Source: Sulfitobacter sp. S223 (GTDB taxonomy: Bacteria > Pseudomonadota > Alphaproteobacteria > Rhodobacterales > Rhodobacteraceae). Taken from it: 64,000 bases of DNA. The notes below the pieces were generated by a model. The model did not search any database. It worked only from the letters and a program-made list of their open reading frames with translations, and was not told where the DNA came from. Below, one piece after another: positions 19,215-28,609 of the stretch. Position 1 is the stretch's first letter. Each line of letters begins with the position of its first letter. A program made the position numbers and the translations under genes. The DNA is taken from assembly GCF_025143825.1 (NCBI RefSeq), contig NZ_CP083560.1:3596001-3660000 (forward strand). Direction: 5' to 3'.

Positions 19215-19532
19215 GTGGCGCGAACGCTGGGCACACAGGACGAAAACCCGATTTGCCCTCTTTGCAAGCGGCCAATCCCGCCAGATGTGCCGCAAAGCTT
19301 GCATCATCTCATCCCCAAACTAAAGGGCGGCAAAGGCGGCCCGGTGATTTTAATGCATCACATTTGTCATCGCGAAATCCACGCAACCCTGACAGAAGCA
19401 GAGCTGGCGCGGGACTACGCCACCCCCGAAGCCCTGCGTGAACATCCCCGATTGGCAAAGTTTGCAGCTTGGGTCAGCAAAAGGCCGCCGTCTTTCCGCT
19501 CAAAAGTGCCGGGTGGTCCGCGCAAGCGATAG
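19215..19532 (+). CDS. Small HNH-endonuclease-fold protein
   Basis: 105 residues starting at GTG, 4 bases after AGGAGGA. It has a zinc-knuckle CPLC near 14-17, the HNH-like core HHLIPKLKGGKGG (about 30-42), and MHHICHREIHATL as the metal-binding second half. This matches small stand-alone HNH proteins found in many alphaproteobacteria, of unknown biological role. It is divergent from mscS with 65 bases between starts. There is no methyltransferase or phage gene beside it, so restriction is not implied. Confidence 0.8.
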   Translation: MARTLGTQDENPICPLCKRPIPPDVPQSLHHLIPKLKGGKGGPVILMHHICHREIHATLTEAELARDYATPEALREHPRLAKFAAWVSKRPPSFRSKVPGGPRKR

Positions 19533-19584
19533 GACAAGCAGTAAAGCCATGCTAAGAACAGGCAAACAAACACAGGAAGCTTCC

Positions 19585-19659
19585 ATGCGTATCGCCTTTA
19601 TCCTTTCGTCCCTCTTACTTTTGGCAGCTTGCGATGTGCCCTTCGTCCCGCTGATCTAA
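19585..19659 (+). CDS. 24-residue lipoprotein-like peptide
   Basis: A very short reading frame starting ATG at 19585, with AGGAAG 6 bases before it. It encodes a basic start (MRIAF), a hydrophobic stretch and a lipobox LLAAC at Cys16, leaving only 8 residues (DVPFVPLI) after the lipidated cysteine. If real it would be an outer- or inner-membrane lipid-anchored peptide. It lies 52 bases after the HNH gene and its stop is 4 bases from the stop of the convergent enoyl-CoA hydratase gene. I recall similar tiny lipoproteins in roseobacters, but have not checked. Confidence 0.6.
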   Translation: MRIAFILSSLLLLAACDVPFVPLI

Positions 19660-19663
19660 GTGA

Positions 19664-20272
19664 TTAGCGGCACATCGCCTTGATACCATGGGCGATGTTT
19701 TCGGGTGCCGCGACCGTATCAGCACAAAGTGCATATGCGGTTTCCAGAAGTGAATCCTGTTCAACAATACGGTCAATCAACCCGAATGATAGCGCGTCAT
19801 CGGCTGTGATCTTTTGTCCGCCCATAAGGATCATCTTGGTGCGCGCAGGGCCAACCAGCGCTTTCATACGTTCCGGATCACTGGGCTGCGGCAGAAAACC
19901 GAGCTTCATCACCGGATAAAAGAACTTGGCCTCAGGCACAGCGATGCGCATATCACAGGCCAGGGCCATGCCCGTTGATCCACCCGCCAATGTTCCGTTA
20001 AGGGCTGCAATAGTTAGACCGTTCAACGCAACAATTGCTCCGGACAACCGCTCCCACAGGTCAGATACAGCCAGACCCGCGCGGGCGGCGTCCAAATCTG
20101 CGCCCGCACTGAAAATCTTGCCGCGTCCGGTCAGGATCACGGCGCGCGCATCACTTGCGCGCTCCATGATTTCGCACAACTCGCGCAACATATCCTCGGT
20201 CAGCGAATTCGCCTTTTCCGGACGGTTCAGAGTGACAGTCCAAATGCCGCTGTCTTGGGCCAGTTCAATCAT
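19664..20272 (-). CDS. Enoyl-CoA hydratase/isomerase family protein
   Basis: 202 residues of the crotonase fold, short for the family (usually about 255) because the C-terminal helices are reduced. It has VTLNRPEKANSLTEDM, the CoA-binding oxyanion segment KIFSAGADLDA (about 53-63) and ALNGTLAGGSTGMALACD (about 89-106). Neither of the two usual hydratase glutamates is clearly placed, so hydration is uncertain and isomerase or hydrolase chemistry is possible. It is coupled to the upstream SDR gene by an ATGA overlap, suggesting a two-step acyl-CoA or keto/hydroxy conversion. Confidence 0.82.
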   Translation of the reverse strand: MIELAQDSGIWTVTLNRPEKANSLTEDMLRELCEIMERASDARAVILTGRGKIFSAGADLDAARAGLAVSDLWERLSGAIVALNGLTIAALNGTLAGGSTGMALACDMRIAVPEAKFFYPVMKLGFLPQPSDPERMKALVGPARTKMILMGGQKITADDALSFGLIDRIVEQDSLLETAYALCADTVAAPENIAHGIKAMCR

Positions 20273-21018
20273 ATCAGACCCACCGCGCGTCGGATGTCAT
20301 CTTCGCGCAGCGAGATTTCCTCGCCGCAATACGCATCAGCCTCTGCACTACACATCCATAGCAGGCACTTTGCCGGCCAGTCCGCAGGGATGTGCACATC
20401 CCAGTCCAACTGGCTGACCGCATTGATGCCTGACGCCTTGATCTTGCGCTGCATTTCAGTTGCCACAGTGCCGGGTGACAAACCAATCGCGCGGATGCCG
20501 CTGGCAGATTCCTCCAGATGCAGTGAACGGTTGATCATATTGACCGCCGCCTTGGACGCGCAATACGCGCTCCATCCTTCAATCGCGTTATGCGCAGCAC
20601 CTGAACTGATGGTCAGAACCGATCCGCCCCCGCCTTCTTTCAGAGCAGGCAACGCTGCATGAATCCCATTGAACACACCCTTGACGTTAATATCGATCAG
20701 CTGCCCCCATGCGTCAGGATCACACGCACCAAGATTGCTGATGGGATCAACGACGCCGGCGTTGTTGATCAAGACGTCCAATCCGCCAAAAACCTGCACA
20801 GCGGTCGCGACGGCGGATGACATTTCACTGTAGCGGGCCACGTTGCACGGAATAGCGATCGCACGTTGGCCAATCTCTCCTGCGAGCGCAGCAATATCGT
20901 CCTGCGATCTGGCCAGCAGCACAACATTCGCGCCTGCGTTGGCGAAAACCCGCGCAGCTTCTGCACCAATGCCGCGGCTTGCGCCGGTGATCATCACTGT
21001 CTTTGAGGTCATATCCAT
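20269..21018 (-). CDS. Short-chain dehydrogenase/reductase
   Basis: 249-residue classical SDR. TGASRGIG (about 11-18) binds NAD(P), NNAG lies near 86, the catalytic Ser is in ISSGAAHN near 138 and the YxxxK pair in YCASKAA near 152. The typical LSPGTVATEM follows. Substrate unknown. CAGGGAG precedes the ATG. It is first of a two-gene unit with the enoyl-CoA hydratase-like gene. Confidence 0.9.
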   Translation of the reverse strand: MDMTSKTVMITGASRGIGAEAARVFANAGANVVLLARSQDDIAALAGEIGQRAIAIPCNVARYSEMSSAVATAVQVFGGLDVLINNAGVVDPISNLGACDPDAWGQLIDINVKGVFNGIHAALPALKEGGGGSVLTISSGAAHNAIEGWSAYCASKAAVNMINRSLHLEESASGIRAIGLSPGTVATEMQRKIKASGINAVSQLDWDVHIPADWPAKCLLWMCSAEADAYCGEEISLREDDIRRAVGLI

Positions 21019-21184
21019 GGGTATTCTCCCTGTTATTTCAGGTTGCGCCGATTGTTTACCTGATACCTAGCGCGCCCGCGCGTTGGGGGCCAGCCTGCTG
21101 CTGCACTCGCGTGGCATCCCCTTGACCCGCGTAGCACTTTGCCAGACCCTTGCGCAAACATCTGACCCTTTAGGATTTACAACC

Positions 21185-22720
21185 ATGTTACTTGCGCGTT
21201 CTCTTTTTGCCTCCACCGCGATCAGCCTGTCGCTGATGGCAAATGCGGCTCGCGCCGATCTTGCTGCCGCAGACGTCTGGGGCGACTGGCGCGGATACCT
21301 TGAAGGTCTAGGTTATACCGTCACAGCGAACGAAACCGGCAACGCCGACACATTGTCCGTCAGCGATATCGCGGTGCAGGTCAACGGTGGACCCGACGTT
21401 GACCAGATGGTTTTGCGTCTGGGCACGCTTCAATTCGTCGAAACAGCGGACGGGAACGTAGAAGTCGTCATGCCTGCCACGATGCCCATCGTGATTGACG
21501 TCACCCCTGAAAAAACGAAAAAGCCCGCAAGAATTGAATTTTCTTACACTCAGACCGACCAAAAGATGATCGTAAGCGGTGACGCCGCAGAGATGGTCTA
21601 TGACTATACCGCACCAAGCTTTGTGCTGGCCCTGACGTCACTTCTGGTAGACGGGACCGCAATGGGTCAGGACAACGCCCGCCTATCAATCAGTGGAACC
21701 GACATCCGGTCAGAAACAACCGTGAGCCTTGGCGAAACCCGCAACTATGCGCAAATCATGAATGTCGGCAACGTGGTCTATGACGCTTTCTTTAAGAACC
21801 CCGAAGATGTCGAATCCGTAAGCATTGCCAGCACTGTAGAAAGCGTGATCTTTACCGGCACCAGCGTTGTGCCCGACGGTCAGACCATACAGAATCAGGA
21901 GCTAACTCCGCTTTTGGCTGCGGGTTTTGCCTTTGATGGCACATTCAACACCCGTGGCACCGAAACAAAGACCGAGCTTGTTTCAAAAGACGGACCCACA
22001 AGGCTCAAAACCGGATCTGCGGCATCGACTTTGGGCATCGCAATGGACGCCGAAGGCATCCGGTATGACGTTGCCGCCGAACAGGTCCAAATCGGCGCGG
22101 AGATTGCCGGACTGCCATTCCCTCTGTTTGCCGAAATGGCGAACACCGGAATCAGCATGCGCGCGCCGCTTCTGAAGTCTGATGATCCACAGGATTTCTC
22201 TTTGGCCTTTAATGCGACAGACTTCAGCATGTCCGATATTATCTGGGCGTTGTTTGACCCGTCGAACCAGTTGCCCCGCGATCCTGCGACCGTCGCGTTG
22301 GACATGAGCGGAAAGGCAAAGGTGCTGGCCGACTCCCTTGATCAGAAAACGATGGAGAGCTTGGCCGAAAGCGGGTCCTCGCCAGCAGAGCTGACCGCGC
22401 TGCGCATCGATAAACTGACCATTGATGCGGTGGGTGCAAAACTAGATGCGACAGGTGACGTGACCTTTGACAACAGCGACAAGACCACAATGCCGGGCTT
22501 TCCCAAGCCTGTGGGCGACATTAACATCAACCTCGCCGGTGCGAATAGCCTGTTGGACAAACTGGTTGCCATGGGCATGCTCCCCGCTGAACAGGTCATG
22601 GGCGCGCGGATGATGATGGGCGTGTTTGCAGTTCCCGGGGACGCGCCGGATACACTTAAATCCAACATCGAATTCAACGACGAAGGCCAAATCCTCGCCA
22701 ATGGTCAGCGTATCAAATAG
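21185..22720 (+). CDS. DUF2125 periplasmic protein
   Basis: 511 residues. A signal peptide (MLLARSLFASTAISLSLMAN ending ARA-D) is followed by the DUF2125 pattern: ADVWGDWRGYLEGLGYTV, repeated beta-rich segments, and a C-terminal region built of DVTFDNSDKTTMPGFPKPVGD and a long helix. DUF2125 proteins are alphaproteobacterial envelope proteins with an AsmA/LPS-transport-like beta appearance; their role is not known. Start at 21185 is chosen because it begins the signal peptide; the frame is open further upstream. A strong terminator follows. Confidence 0.85.
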   Translation: MLLARSLFASTAISLSLMANAARADLAAADVWGDWRGYLEGLGYTVTANETGNADTLSVSDIAVQVNGGPDVDQMVLRLGTLQFVETADGNVEVVMPATMPIVIDVTPEKTKKPARIEFSYTQTDQKMIVSGDAAEMVYDYTAPSFVLALTSLLVDGTAMGQDNARLSISGTDIRSETTVSLGETRNYAQIMNVGNVVYDAFFKNPEDVESVSIASTVESVIFTGTSVVPDGQTIQNQELTPLLAAGFAFDGTFNTRGTETKTELVSKDGPTRLKTGSAASTLGIAMDAEGIRYDVAAEQVQIGAEIAGLPFPLFAEMANTGISMRAPLLKSDDPQDFSLAFNATDFSMSDIIWALFDPSNQLPRDPATVALDMSGKAKVLADSLDQKTMESLAESGSSPAELTALRIDKLTIDAVGAKLDATGDVTFDNSDKTTMPGFPKPVGDININLAGANSLLDKLVAMGMLPAEQVMGARMMMGVFAVPGDAPDTLKSNIEFNDEGQILANGQRIK

Positions 22721-22747
22721 GCATCGTTCGAGTCCCGAAAGCATAGG

Positions 22748-22777
22748 GCGGCCCGCATTGGGCCGCTTTTTCTTTTT
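22748..22777 (+). terminator. Rho-independent terminator of the DUF2125 gene
   Basis: GCGGCCC (22748-22754), loop GCATT, GGGCCGC (22760-22766), then TTTTTCTTTTT. It lies 27 bases past the stop and separates this gene from pmbA. Confidence 0.92.
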
Positions 22778-22837
22778 GACCCGTGCCCTTGCGGGGGGGG
22801 ACTACCGCAGCTACCTCTAAGCCTTGATCAGGAGACG

Positions 22838-24187
22838 ATGATGACCCAAGCCCTTGATGCGCTGACTGCGCAGATGCTGGATGCGGCAAAATCCGCAGGC
22901 GCGGATAGCGCTGATGCAATGGCCGTGCGCGGCACCTCGGTATCGGTGGACGTGCGTGCAGGCGCGCTTGAAGAAGCGCAGCGCGAGGAAGGCACAGATA
23001 TTGGCCTGCGCGTGTTTATTGGCCAACGCAGTGCCATCGTTTCCTCTTCTGACACAACATCAAAAACCCTTTCCGAGATGGCTGAACGCGCTGTCGCCAT
23101 GGCACGCGAAGCGCCTGAAAACCCCTATGCCGGCCTTGCTACGCCAGAGCAGCTTGTGACTGGATGGGATGTTAGTGCGCTTGAGCTGTATGACCCGACA
23201 CCAGAACCCGAACCCGCCGCGTTGCAAGAGGCTGCGTCACAGGCCGAGGCAGCTGCGCTTGACGTGAAAGGGATCACCCAAGTGCAATCGGCCAGCGCCG
23301 CCTACGGTGCACGCGACATCCACCTTGCCGGATCGAACGGGTTTTCGGGTGGTTACCAGCGCACAGACAGAGGTCTGAGCTGTGTTGCAATTGCAGGCAC
23401 AGGCACGGGGATGGAACGTGATTACGACGGTGATAGCCGCATTTTTCAAAGCGACCTGCGCGGTGCAGCAGAGATCGGGCGCAGCGCGGCAGAGCGGGCT
23501 TTGCTTCGGCTTGACGCACGCAAGCCGCCAACCGGCGCGTATCCAGTTCTGTTCGACGAACGCATTGCAAGTTCTCTGATCGGGCATCTTCTGAGCGCGA
23601 TCAATGGCAGCGCCATCACACGCGGCGCATCCTTTTTGCGCGATGCAATGGGGACCGCAGTACTGCCGGAAGGTATCTCTCTTATAGAAGACCCTCATCG
23701 TCCGCGTACGGGCGGCAGCCGTCCGTTTGATGCCGAATTCTTACCAACAGCAAAGCGTGCAGTGGTGGATAATGGCATTTTGCAGGGTTGGACACTTGAT
23801 TTGGCCACTGGCCGTCAGCTTGGATTGCCTTCAACCGGCAATGCCGCATGTGGCACTGGTTCTGGCCCGTCGCCAAGCAGTTGGAACATGGCCCTGACGC
23901 AAGGGACAGCAACCCGCGCGGATTTGATACGCGATATGGGTACAGGTTTGCTGGTAACGTCTATGATCGGCTCGACCATAAACCCCAACACTGGCGATTA
24001 TTCGCGCGGGGCAGCGGGGCTTTGGATCGAAAACGGAGAGATCACCTACGCGGTCAATGAATGCACGATCGCCGGTAATCTGCGCGATATGCTGCTGGCA
24101 TTGGTTCCAGCGAATGACGCGCGTGCGCACCTTAGCCGTGTTGTTCCTTCGCTGCTTGTCCCGGGGATGACCATTGCCGGCATCTGA
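22838..24187 (+). CDS. pmbA: PmbA/TldD-family metallopeptidase subunit
   Basis: 449 residues. It has the TldE/PmbA layout: an N-terminal region with GTSVSVDVRAGALEEAQREEGTDIGLRV, the middle domain, and a C-terminal half with RGASFLRDAMGTAVLP, GSRPFDAEF, NGILQGWTLDLATGRQLGLPSTG and TGDYSRGAAGLWIENGEI. PmbA is the partner lacking the HExxxH zinc site, and none is present here. With TldD it degrades unfolded peptides and matures certain peptides. TldD is not in the window. Tandem ATGs at 22838 and 22841 follow GGAG. Confidence 0.9.
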   Translation: MMTQALDALTAQMLDAAKSAGADSADAMAVRGTSVSVDVRAGALEEAQREEGTDIGLRVFIGQRSAIVSSSDTTSKTLSEMAERAVAMAREAPENPYAGLATPEQLVTGWDVSALELYDPTPEPEPAALQEAASQAEAAALDVKGITQVQSASAAYGARDIHLAGSNGFSGGYQRTDRGLSCVAIAGTGTGMERDYDGDSRIFQSDLRGAAEIGRSAAERALLRLDARKPPTGAYPVLFDERIASSLIGHLLSAINGSAITRGASFLRDAMGTAVLPEGISLIEDPHRPRTGGSRPFDAEFLPTAKRAVVDNGILQGWTLDLATGRQLGLPSTGNAACGTGSGPSPSSWNMALTQGTATRADLIRDMGTGLLVTSMIGSTINPNTGDYSRGAAGLWIENGEITYAVNECTIAGNLRDMLLALVPANDARAHLSRVVPSLLVPGMTIAGI

Positions 24188-24950
24188 CCTACCCCTTCTG
24201 ATCGACGCCGCACGCATCGCTGGCCGCGTCGCGACAAGCTTTGCCGGGAAATCGGCTCAGCGCTGGGATAAGCCCGGCGGTGCCGGCCCCGTGACTGAGG
24301 CTGATCTGGCAGTGAACGGTCTGTTGGAAAACGTTCTGCTGCTGGCGCGCCCGGACTACGGCTGGTTATCGGAAGAAACCGAAGACGGGACAAAGCGCCT
24401 TGGCCATGACCGTGTGTTTATCGTTGATCCCATCGACGGCACACGCAGCTTTACCGAAGGTGCTGATACATGGGCGCATGCGATAGCTGTGGCAGAACAT
24501 GGGCAGATTACAGCGGCCGTTATTTATCTGCCCTTACGCGGACTTCTTTACTCAGCAGCGCGCGGTGCGGGGGCGCAACTAAACGGACAACCGATACGCG
24601 CCTCTGGCATCGGAGCATTCGAAGAAGCGACTATTCTTGCCGCCAAGCCTGCGTTGCACGGTACTGCGTGGCTCAGCGGCGCCTGTCCCTCGTTCAAACC
24701 CGCTTACCGCCCCTCACTTGCCTACCGCCTCGGACTTGTTGCGCAGGCGCGCTTTGATGCAATGCTGACGCTTCGCCCTAGCTGGGAATGGGACATTGCG
24801 GCCGGTGCCCTGATTGTGTCTGAAGCAGGCGGTACTATCACAGACCAACGCGGCGCGCCCTTGCGTTTCAATGGCGCTGATCCACGCCTTGACGGTGTCG
24901 TTGCAGGCGGTTCCCTGATTCATGCAGCCTTGTTAGAGGCATTGGTCTGA
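24174..24950 (+). CDS. cysQ: Inositol-monophosphatase family phosphatase (CysQ-like)
   Basis: 258 residues. The family's metal sites are complete: LSEETEDG (about 64-71), DPIDGTRSF (about 86-94) and WDIAAGALIVSEAGG (about 204-218). Length and context resemble CysQ, the 3'(2'),5'-bisphosphate nucleotidase that removes PAP in sulfate assimilation, though an inositol-phosphatase role is not excluded. The start codon is TTG at 24174, overlapping pmbA by 14 bases, and translation is probably coupled. Confidence 0.85.
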   Translation: MPASDLPLLIDAARIAGRVATSFAGKSAQRWDKPGGAGPVTEADLAVNGLLENVLLLARPDYGWLSEETEDGTKRLGHDRVFIVDPIDGTRSFTEGADTWAHAIAVAEHGQITAAVIYLPLRGLLYSAARGAGAQLNGQPIRASGIGAFEEATILAAKPALHGTAWLSGACPSFKPAYRPSLAYRLGLVAQARFDAMLTLRPSWEWDIAAGALIVSEAGGTITDQRGAPLRFNGADPRLDGVVAGGSLIHAALLEALV

Positions 24951-25020
24951 CGCCTGCCCGCTTGACGGCATACCGCTGTACCGTGCAAACACATCTAAAC
25001 ACCCTATGAGGAATCTTGCC

Positions 25021-25263
25021 ATGACCCAACGCCTTCACCTTGTATTCGGCGGAGAGCTGGTGAACCCCAGCGAAAATGTTTTCAAGAACGTCGATGACCT
25101 GCATATCGTTGGCATATTCCCGAACTATGCCGCCGCCTATGACGCATGGAAGAACGAAGCCCAGCGCACTGTAGACAACGCACATATGCGTTATTTCATC
25201 GCGCATCTGCACCGCTTGCGCGACGAAGAAGCTGCGGCTTCCTCAACCGAAGAACTGGGCTAA
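25021..25263 (+). CDS. DUF4170 protein
   Basis: 80 residues: MTQRLHLVFGGELVNP, FKNVDDLHIVGIFPNYAAAYDAWKNEAQRTVDNAHMRYFIAHLHRL in sections, then an acidic tail. This is the DUF4170 family, small soluble alphaproteobacterial proteins of unknown role that are commonly found next to lipid A genes. ATG 25021 with AGGA 9 bases before it is preferred over an ATG five codons upstream. It is followed 7 bases later by the KDO-transferase-like gene. Confidence 0.85.
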   Translation: MTQRLHLVFGGELVNPSENVFKNVDDLHIVGIFPNYAAAYDAWKNEAQRTVDNAHMRYFIAHLHRLRDEEAAASSTEELG

Positions 25264-25270
25264 GCCGGTC

Positions 25271-26503
25271 ATGGCCGGTTCGCTAGGTCTGTCTGCCTAC
25301 CGCGCTCTTGCGCGGCGCGGCGAGGCCCGGCTGCCGACCTTTCAGATCGAACGCCCAAATGGCGAGCTGCTGTGGATTCACTGCGCCGAAAACGCTGCAT
25401 TTATCGCTGTTCAGGATTTGGCACAGCGCCAGATAGCCAGTCGGCCGGGACTTAGCGTGCTGATCTCCCTTTCAACGATCCCGCGCGAAAGCGGACCCGA
25501 AAGCGGTCCGCGGCCCAAAGGGGTATATCTAACGGAAATATGTGACGAGCATCCCGCAAGTGTTGCCGCCTTTCTTGAACATTGGGCCCCGGACTGCTGT
25601 GTCTGGACGTGGGGTGGCTTGCGCCCCAATCTGATATTGGCCACAGCCGAGCGGCGCTGCCCCCTTTTTCTGATCAACGCTGATACCATTGGCTTCGACG
25701 GAAGGCGGGAGCGGTGGCTGCCCGATGTCGCGCGCAACCTGTTGCCCCTTTTTAGCACTGTCATGGCGCGTACGCCTGCTGCCGCCCGGCGCTTGATGCA
25801 ACTGGGTCTGGACAAAGATGACATAGAAATCACCACATCGTTGCAAGCGGGCGGCCAAGCGCTCCCTTGTAACGAGACGGACCTCGACGATCTTTCCTCA
25901 GCCTGCGTCGGCAGAGCGATCTGGTTTGCCAATGGCGTCCAACAAGAAGAACTACAGACTGTTCTGGCCGCCCACCGGCAAGCGTTGCGCCTGTCGCACC
26001 GCTTGTTGCTGATACTGCGCCCCTCCGGAAACCTGACTCCGCAAGACGCTTTCGAGCAGACGCGCCAGCAGGATTTTCGCGTACTCAGCTGGGATGACGG
26101 CAACTATCCCGATGAGACAACCCAGGTGTTGATATCGGAGGACCCGCGCGATGTCGGCTTGTTTTATCGTGTGGCGCCTCTGTCGTTTCTGGGCGGATCA
26201 TTGGTCGCGGGTCAGGATGGTGTTGATCCGCTTGAGGCGGCCGCTTTGGGTTCTGCGATCCTGTACGGGCCACGTGTGGGACGACATTTGCAAAGCTATT
26301 CAAGGCTCGCGACTGCGGGGGCCGCACGGATCATCAATGACAGCGCGGCGCTGGGAATGGCTGTGACGCGATTAATCGCGCCGGATCAGGCCGCAATAAT
26401 GGCACATGCGGGTTGGGATGTGGTGAGCGAAGGTGCCGCCTTGATGGATAGGATCACTGATCTGATTCAGGAAACGCTAGATGCCGAACAGGTAATACAC
26501 TGA
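25271..26503 (+). CDS. waaA: Divergent 3-deoxy-D-manno-octulosonic acid transferase
   Basis: 410 residues. A glycosyltransferase-N-like half ([12 protein letters not shown] near 37-48) is followed by a GT-B C-terminal half with [46 protein letters not shown] in part, [16 protein letters not shown] and AAGA-type nucleotide contacts, matching WaaA/KdtA order. KDO transferase adds KDO to lipid IVA at the inner membrane. The usual N-terminal membrane anchor is missing, and the catalytic Glu expected six residues after WIH is not in its usual place. Position between DUF4170 and lpxK supports the lipid A role. Confidence 0.75.
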   Translation: MAGSLGLSAYRALARRGEARLPTFQIERPNGELLWIHCAENAAFIAVQDLAQRQIASRPGLSVLISLSTIPRESGPESGPRPKGVYLTEICDEHPASVAAFLEHWAPDCCVWTWGGLRPNLILATAERRCPLFLINADTIGFDGRRERWLPDVARNLLPLFSTVMARTPAAARRLMQLGLDKDDIEITTSLQAGGQALPCNETDLDDLSSACVGRAIWFANGVQQEELQTVLAAHRQALRLSHRLLLILRPSGNLTPQDAFEQTRQQDFRVLSWDDGNYPDETTQVLISEDPRDVGLFYRVAPLSFLGGSLVAGQDGVDPLEAAALGSAILYGPRVGRHLQSYSRLATAGAARIINDSAALGMAVTRLIAPDQAAIMAHAGWDVVSEGAALMDRITDLIQETLDAEQVIH

Positions 26504-27495
26504 TGCGCGCACCGGATTTCTGGCATAAGCCCCGCCCCGGACTTCGCGCACGCCTGCTGCAACCGCTTGGTGCAATATATGCACGCGCCACGGCACGCAG
26601 GCTGGCGCAGGGCGCACGCTTAAAAATGAATGTTCCGGTGATCTGCGTGGGTAATATCAACGCAGGTGGCACAGGCAAAACCCCCACCGTCATCGCTGTA
26701 GTAGAGCGCCTACGGGACCTGTACCTTGAACCACATATCGTATCGCGTGGCTATGGCGGCACTTTGGAAGGGCCCGTCCGCGTTGATCCGTCCCACCACA
26801 CGGCTGCGCAGGTCGGGGATGAGCCGTTGCTACTGGCTGCTTTTGCCGAAGTCTGGGTGGCACATGACCGCGCAGCAGGCGCAGCCGCCGCTCAAAACGC
26901 CGGCGCAAAGGTAATTGTGCTGGATGACGGGTTCCAGAACCCCGCGCTAGCCTATGATCTCAGCATTGTAGTGGTGGACGCACATAAGGGGTTTGGAAAC
27001 GGATTGTGCCTGCCTGCGGGGCCTTTACGCGAACCTGTTGCCACAGGGCTGGCACGCGCTGATCTTGTTCTCTCGGTGGGAGACGAAGCGGCACAACATG
27101 AGTTCGACAAAACAGACCTGCCCGGCGGTCTGGCCCATGTGCGCGCAGCTCTTGAGCCGCTTCAAACAGGTATGGATTGGACTGATACCCCACTATTGGC
27201 ATTTGCGGGTATTGGTCATCCTGAAAAGTTTTTCAATACATTGCGCGGGCTTGGCGCGACCCTGATCCACGCCGAACCGCTAGAGGATCATCAACCCCTG
27301 ACAAATGCTTTGTTAATGCGGCTGGAGGCAGACGCCTTTGCAAAAGGGGCGCAACTGGTGACCACTGAAAAGGACGCTGTGCGCCTACCGTCTGCGTTTC
27401 GCAGCAAGGTGATAACCCTACCGGTTCGCCTCAAGATGCCGCAGGAAAACGCCCTGTGGGACGCGCTGAAAAAGATCGCCGACAGCGCAGCCTAG
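26503..27495 (+). CDS. lpxK: Tetraacyldisaccharide 4'-kinase
   Basis: 330 residues. An N-terminal membrane-associated helix is followed by [21 protein letters not shown] (about 46-66), holding the Walker A loop GGTGKTP, then [13 protein letters not shown] sequence [11 protein letters not shown] and [10 protein letters not shown] near 286. LpxK phosphorylates the 4' position of the lipid A precursor at the inner membrane. Its ATG shares one base with the waaA stop, so the two are coupled. Confidence 0.94.
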   Translation: MRAPDFWHKPRPGLRARLLQPLGAIYARATARRLAQGARLKMNVPVICVGNINAGGTGKTPTVIAVVERLRDLYLEPHIVSRGYGGTLEGPVRVDPSHHTAAQVGDEPLLLAAFAEVWVAHDRAAGAAAAQNAGAKVIVLDDGFQNPALAYDLSIVVVDAHKGFGNGLCLPAGPLREPVATGLARADLVLSVGDEAAQHEFDKTDLPGGLAHVRAALEPLQTGMDWTDTPLLAFAGIGHPEKFFNTLRGLGATLIHAEPLEDHQPLTNALLMRLEADAFAKGAQLVTTEKDAVRLPSAFRSKVITLPVRLKMPQENALWDALKKIADSAA

Positions 27496-27496
27496 C

Positions 27497-28609
27497 TCAG
27501 TCGTCCTCGCCAAGTTTGGGCGAAGGGCGATTCAATGGCAGCTCCGCACCAGAAAACTTGAACGGCGATTTGATACCCGGCACGCCGTCTATCTCGATCT
27601 GCATACCGCGTGCTTTGACCTGAGGATCGTTGAACATATCTTCCATCGTGTTGATCGGACCAGCGGGCACGTTGTTGGCTTCGCAGGCGGCCAGCAGATC
27701 ATCGCGGGTGCGTAAGCGTGTTGCACCTTCCAGACGCGCATTCATCGCCGGACGGTTCGCCACACGATCAGCATTCTTCAGATAATCCGGATCGGTTGCC
27801 ATATCATCCAGCCCCAACAGCCCACACAGGCGTTGGTACTGCCCGTCATTGCCCGTTGCGATAATCAAATGACCGTCAGACGATTCAAACACTTCGTACG
27901 GGGTGAGGTTCGGATGCGCGTTGCCCAGACGAGTCGGAGCTTTGCCTGTGGTCAAATAGTTCATGCCCTGATTGCCGGTAATCGCCACTGCACAATCCAG
28001 CAGTGCCATGTCGATATGCTGACCTACTCCGGTACTGTTCCGCTGATAGACGGCAGCAAGAATTGCAGTCGTCGAATAAATACCCGTAAAAATATCGGTA
28101 ATGGCCATGCCATGTTTTTGCGGCTGGCGATCCGGCTCTCCGGTGATGGACATAAGGCCCGACATGCCCTGAATGATGAAATCATAGCCCGCGCGGTGCG
28201 CATAAGGACCCGTCTGGCCGAAGCCTGTGATCGAACAATAGATCAGCGCCGGAAACCGTTCGTTCAGGCTATCATAATCCATGCCGTATTTGGCAAGCCC
28301 GCCAGTTTTGAAGTTCTCGATCAAGATGTCGGCGTCTTCCAGCAGGTCCAACATCTTTGCCTGACCGTCGGGTGTGCGCAGATCGACGATCACAGATGCT
28401 TTGCCGCGATTGGCCGAATGGAAGTAGGAGGCCGATCGGTCCTCCCCGCGTTCAATGAAGGGGGGGCCCCATTGGCGCGTGTCATCGCCATCGGGGCTTT
28501 CCACCTTGATCACTTCAGCGCCAAGATCTGCAAGCGTTTGACCGGCCCAAGGGCCGGCAAGAACACGGGCCAGCTCAATAACTTTGAGCCCTTCAAGCGG
28601 TGCCGCCAT
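27497..28609 (-). CDS. CaiB/BaiF family CoA-transferase
   Basis: 370-residue class III CoA transferase. N-terminal GLKVIELARVLAGPWAGQTLADLGAEVIKVE is diagnostic, the catalytic aspartate is in ITDIFTGIYST near 163, and the C-terminal domain has NVPAGPINTMEDMFNDPQVKARGM. It moves CoA between carboxylic acids through a Glu/Asp-CoA anhydride; substrates are unknown. It converges with lpxK, 1 base apart, and overlaps the upstream DsbA-family gene by one base. Confidence 0.93.
   Translation of the reverse strand: MAAPLEGLKVIELARVLAGPWAGQTLADLGAEVIKVESPDGDDTRQWGPPFIERGEDRSASYFHSANRGKASVIVDLRTPDGQAKMLDLLEDADILIENFKTGGLAKYGMDYDSLNERFPALIYCSITGFGQTGPYAHRAGYDFIIQGMSGLMSITGEPDRQPQKHGMAITDIFTGIYSTTAILAAVYQRNSTGVGQHIDMALLDCAVAITGNQGMNYLTTGKAPTRLGNAHPNLTPYEVFESSDGHLIIATGNDGQYQRLCGLLGLDDMATDPDYLKNADRVANRPAMNARLEGATRLRTRDDLLAACEANNVPAGPINTMEDMFNDPQVKARGMQIEIDGVPGIKSPFKFSGAELPLNRPSPKLGEDD

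Noticed and set aside
19215..19532. HNH gene as part of a restriction system
   Set aside because: No methyltransferase or specificity gene nearby; ccrM is 14 kb away and is a solitary cell-cycle enzyme.
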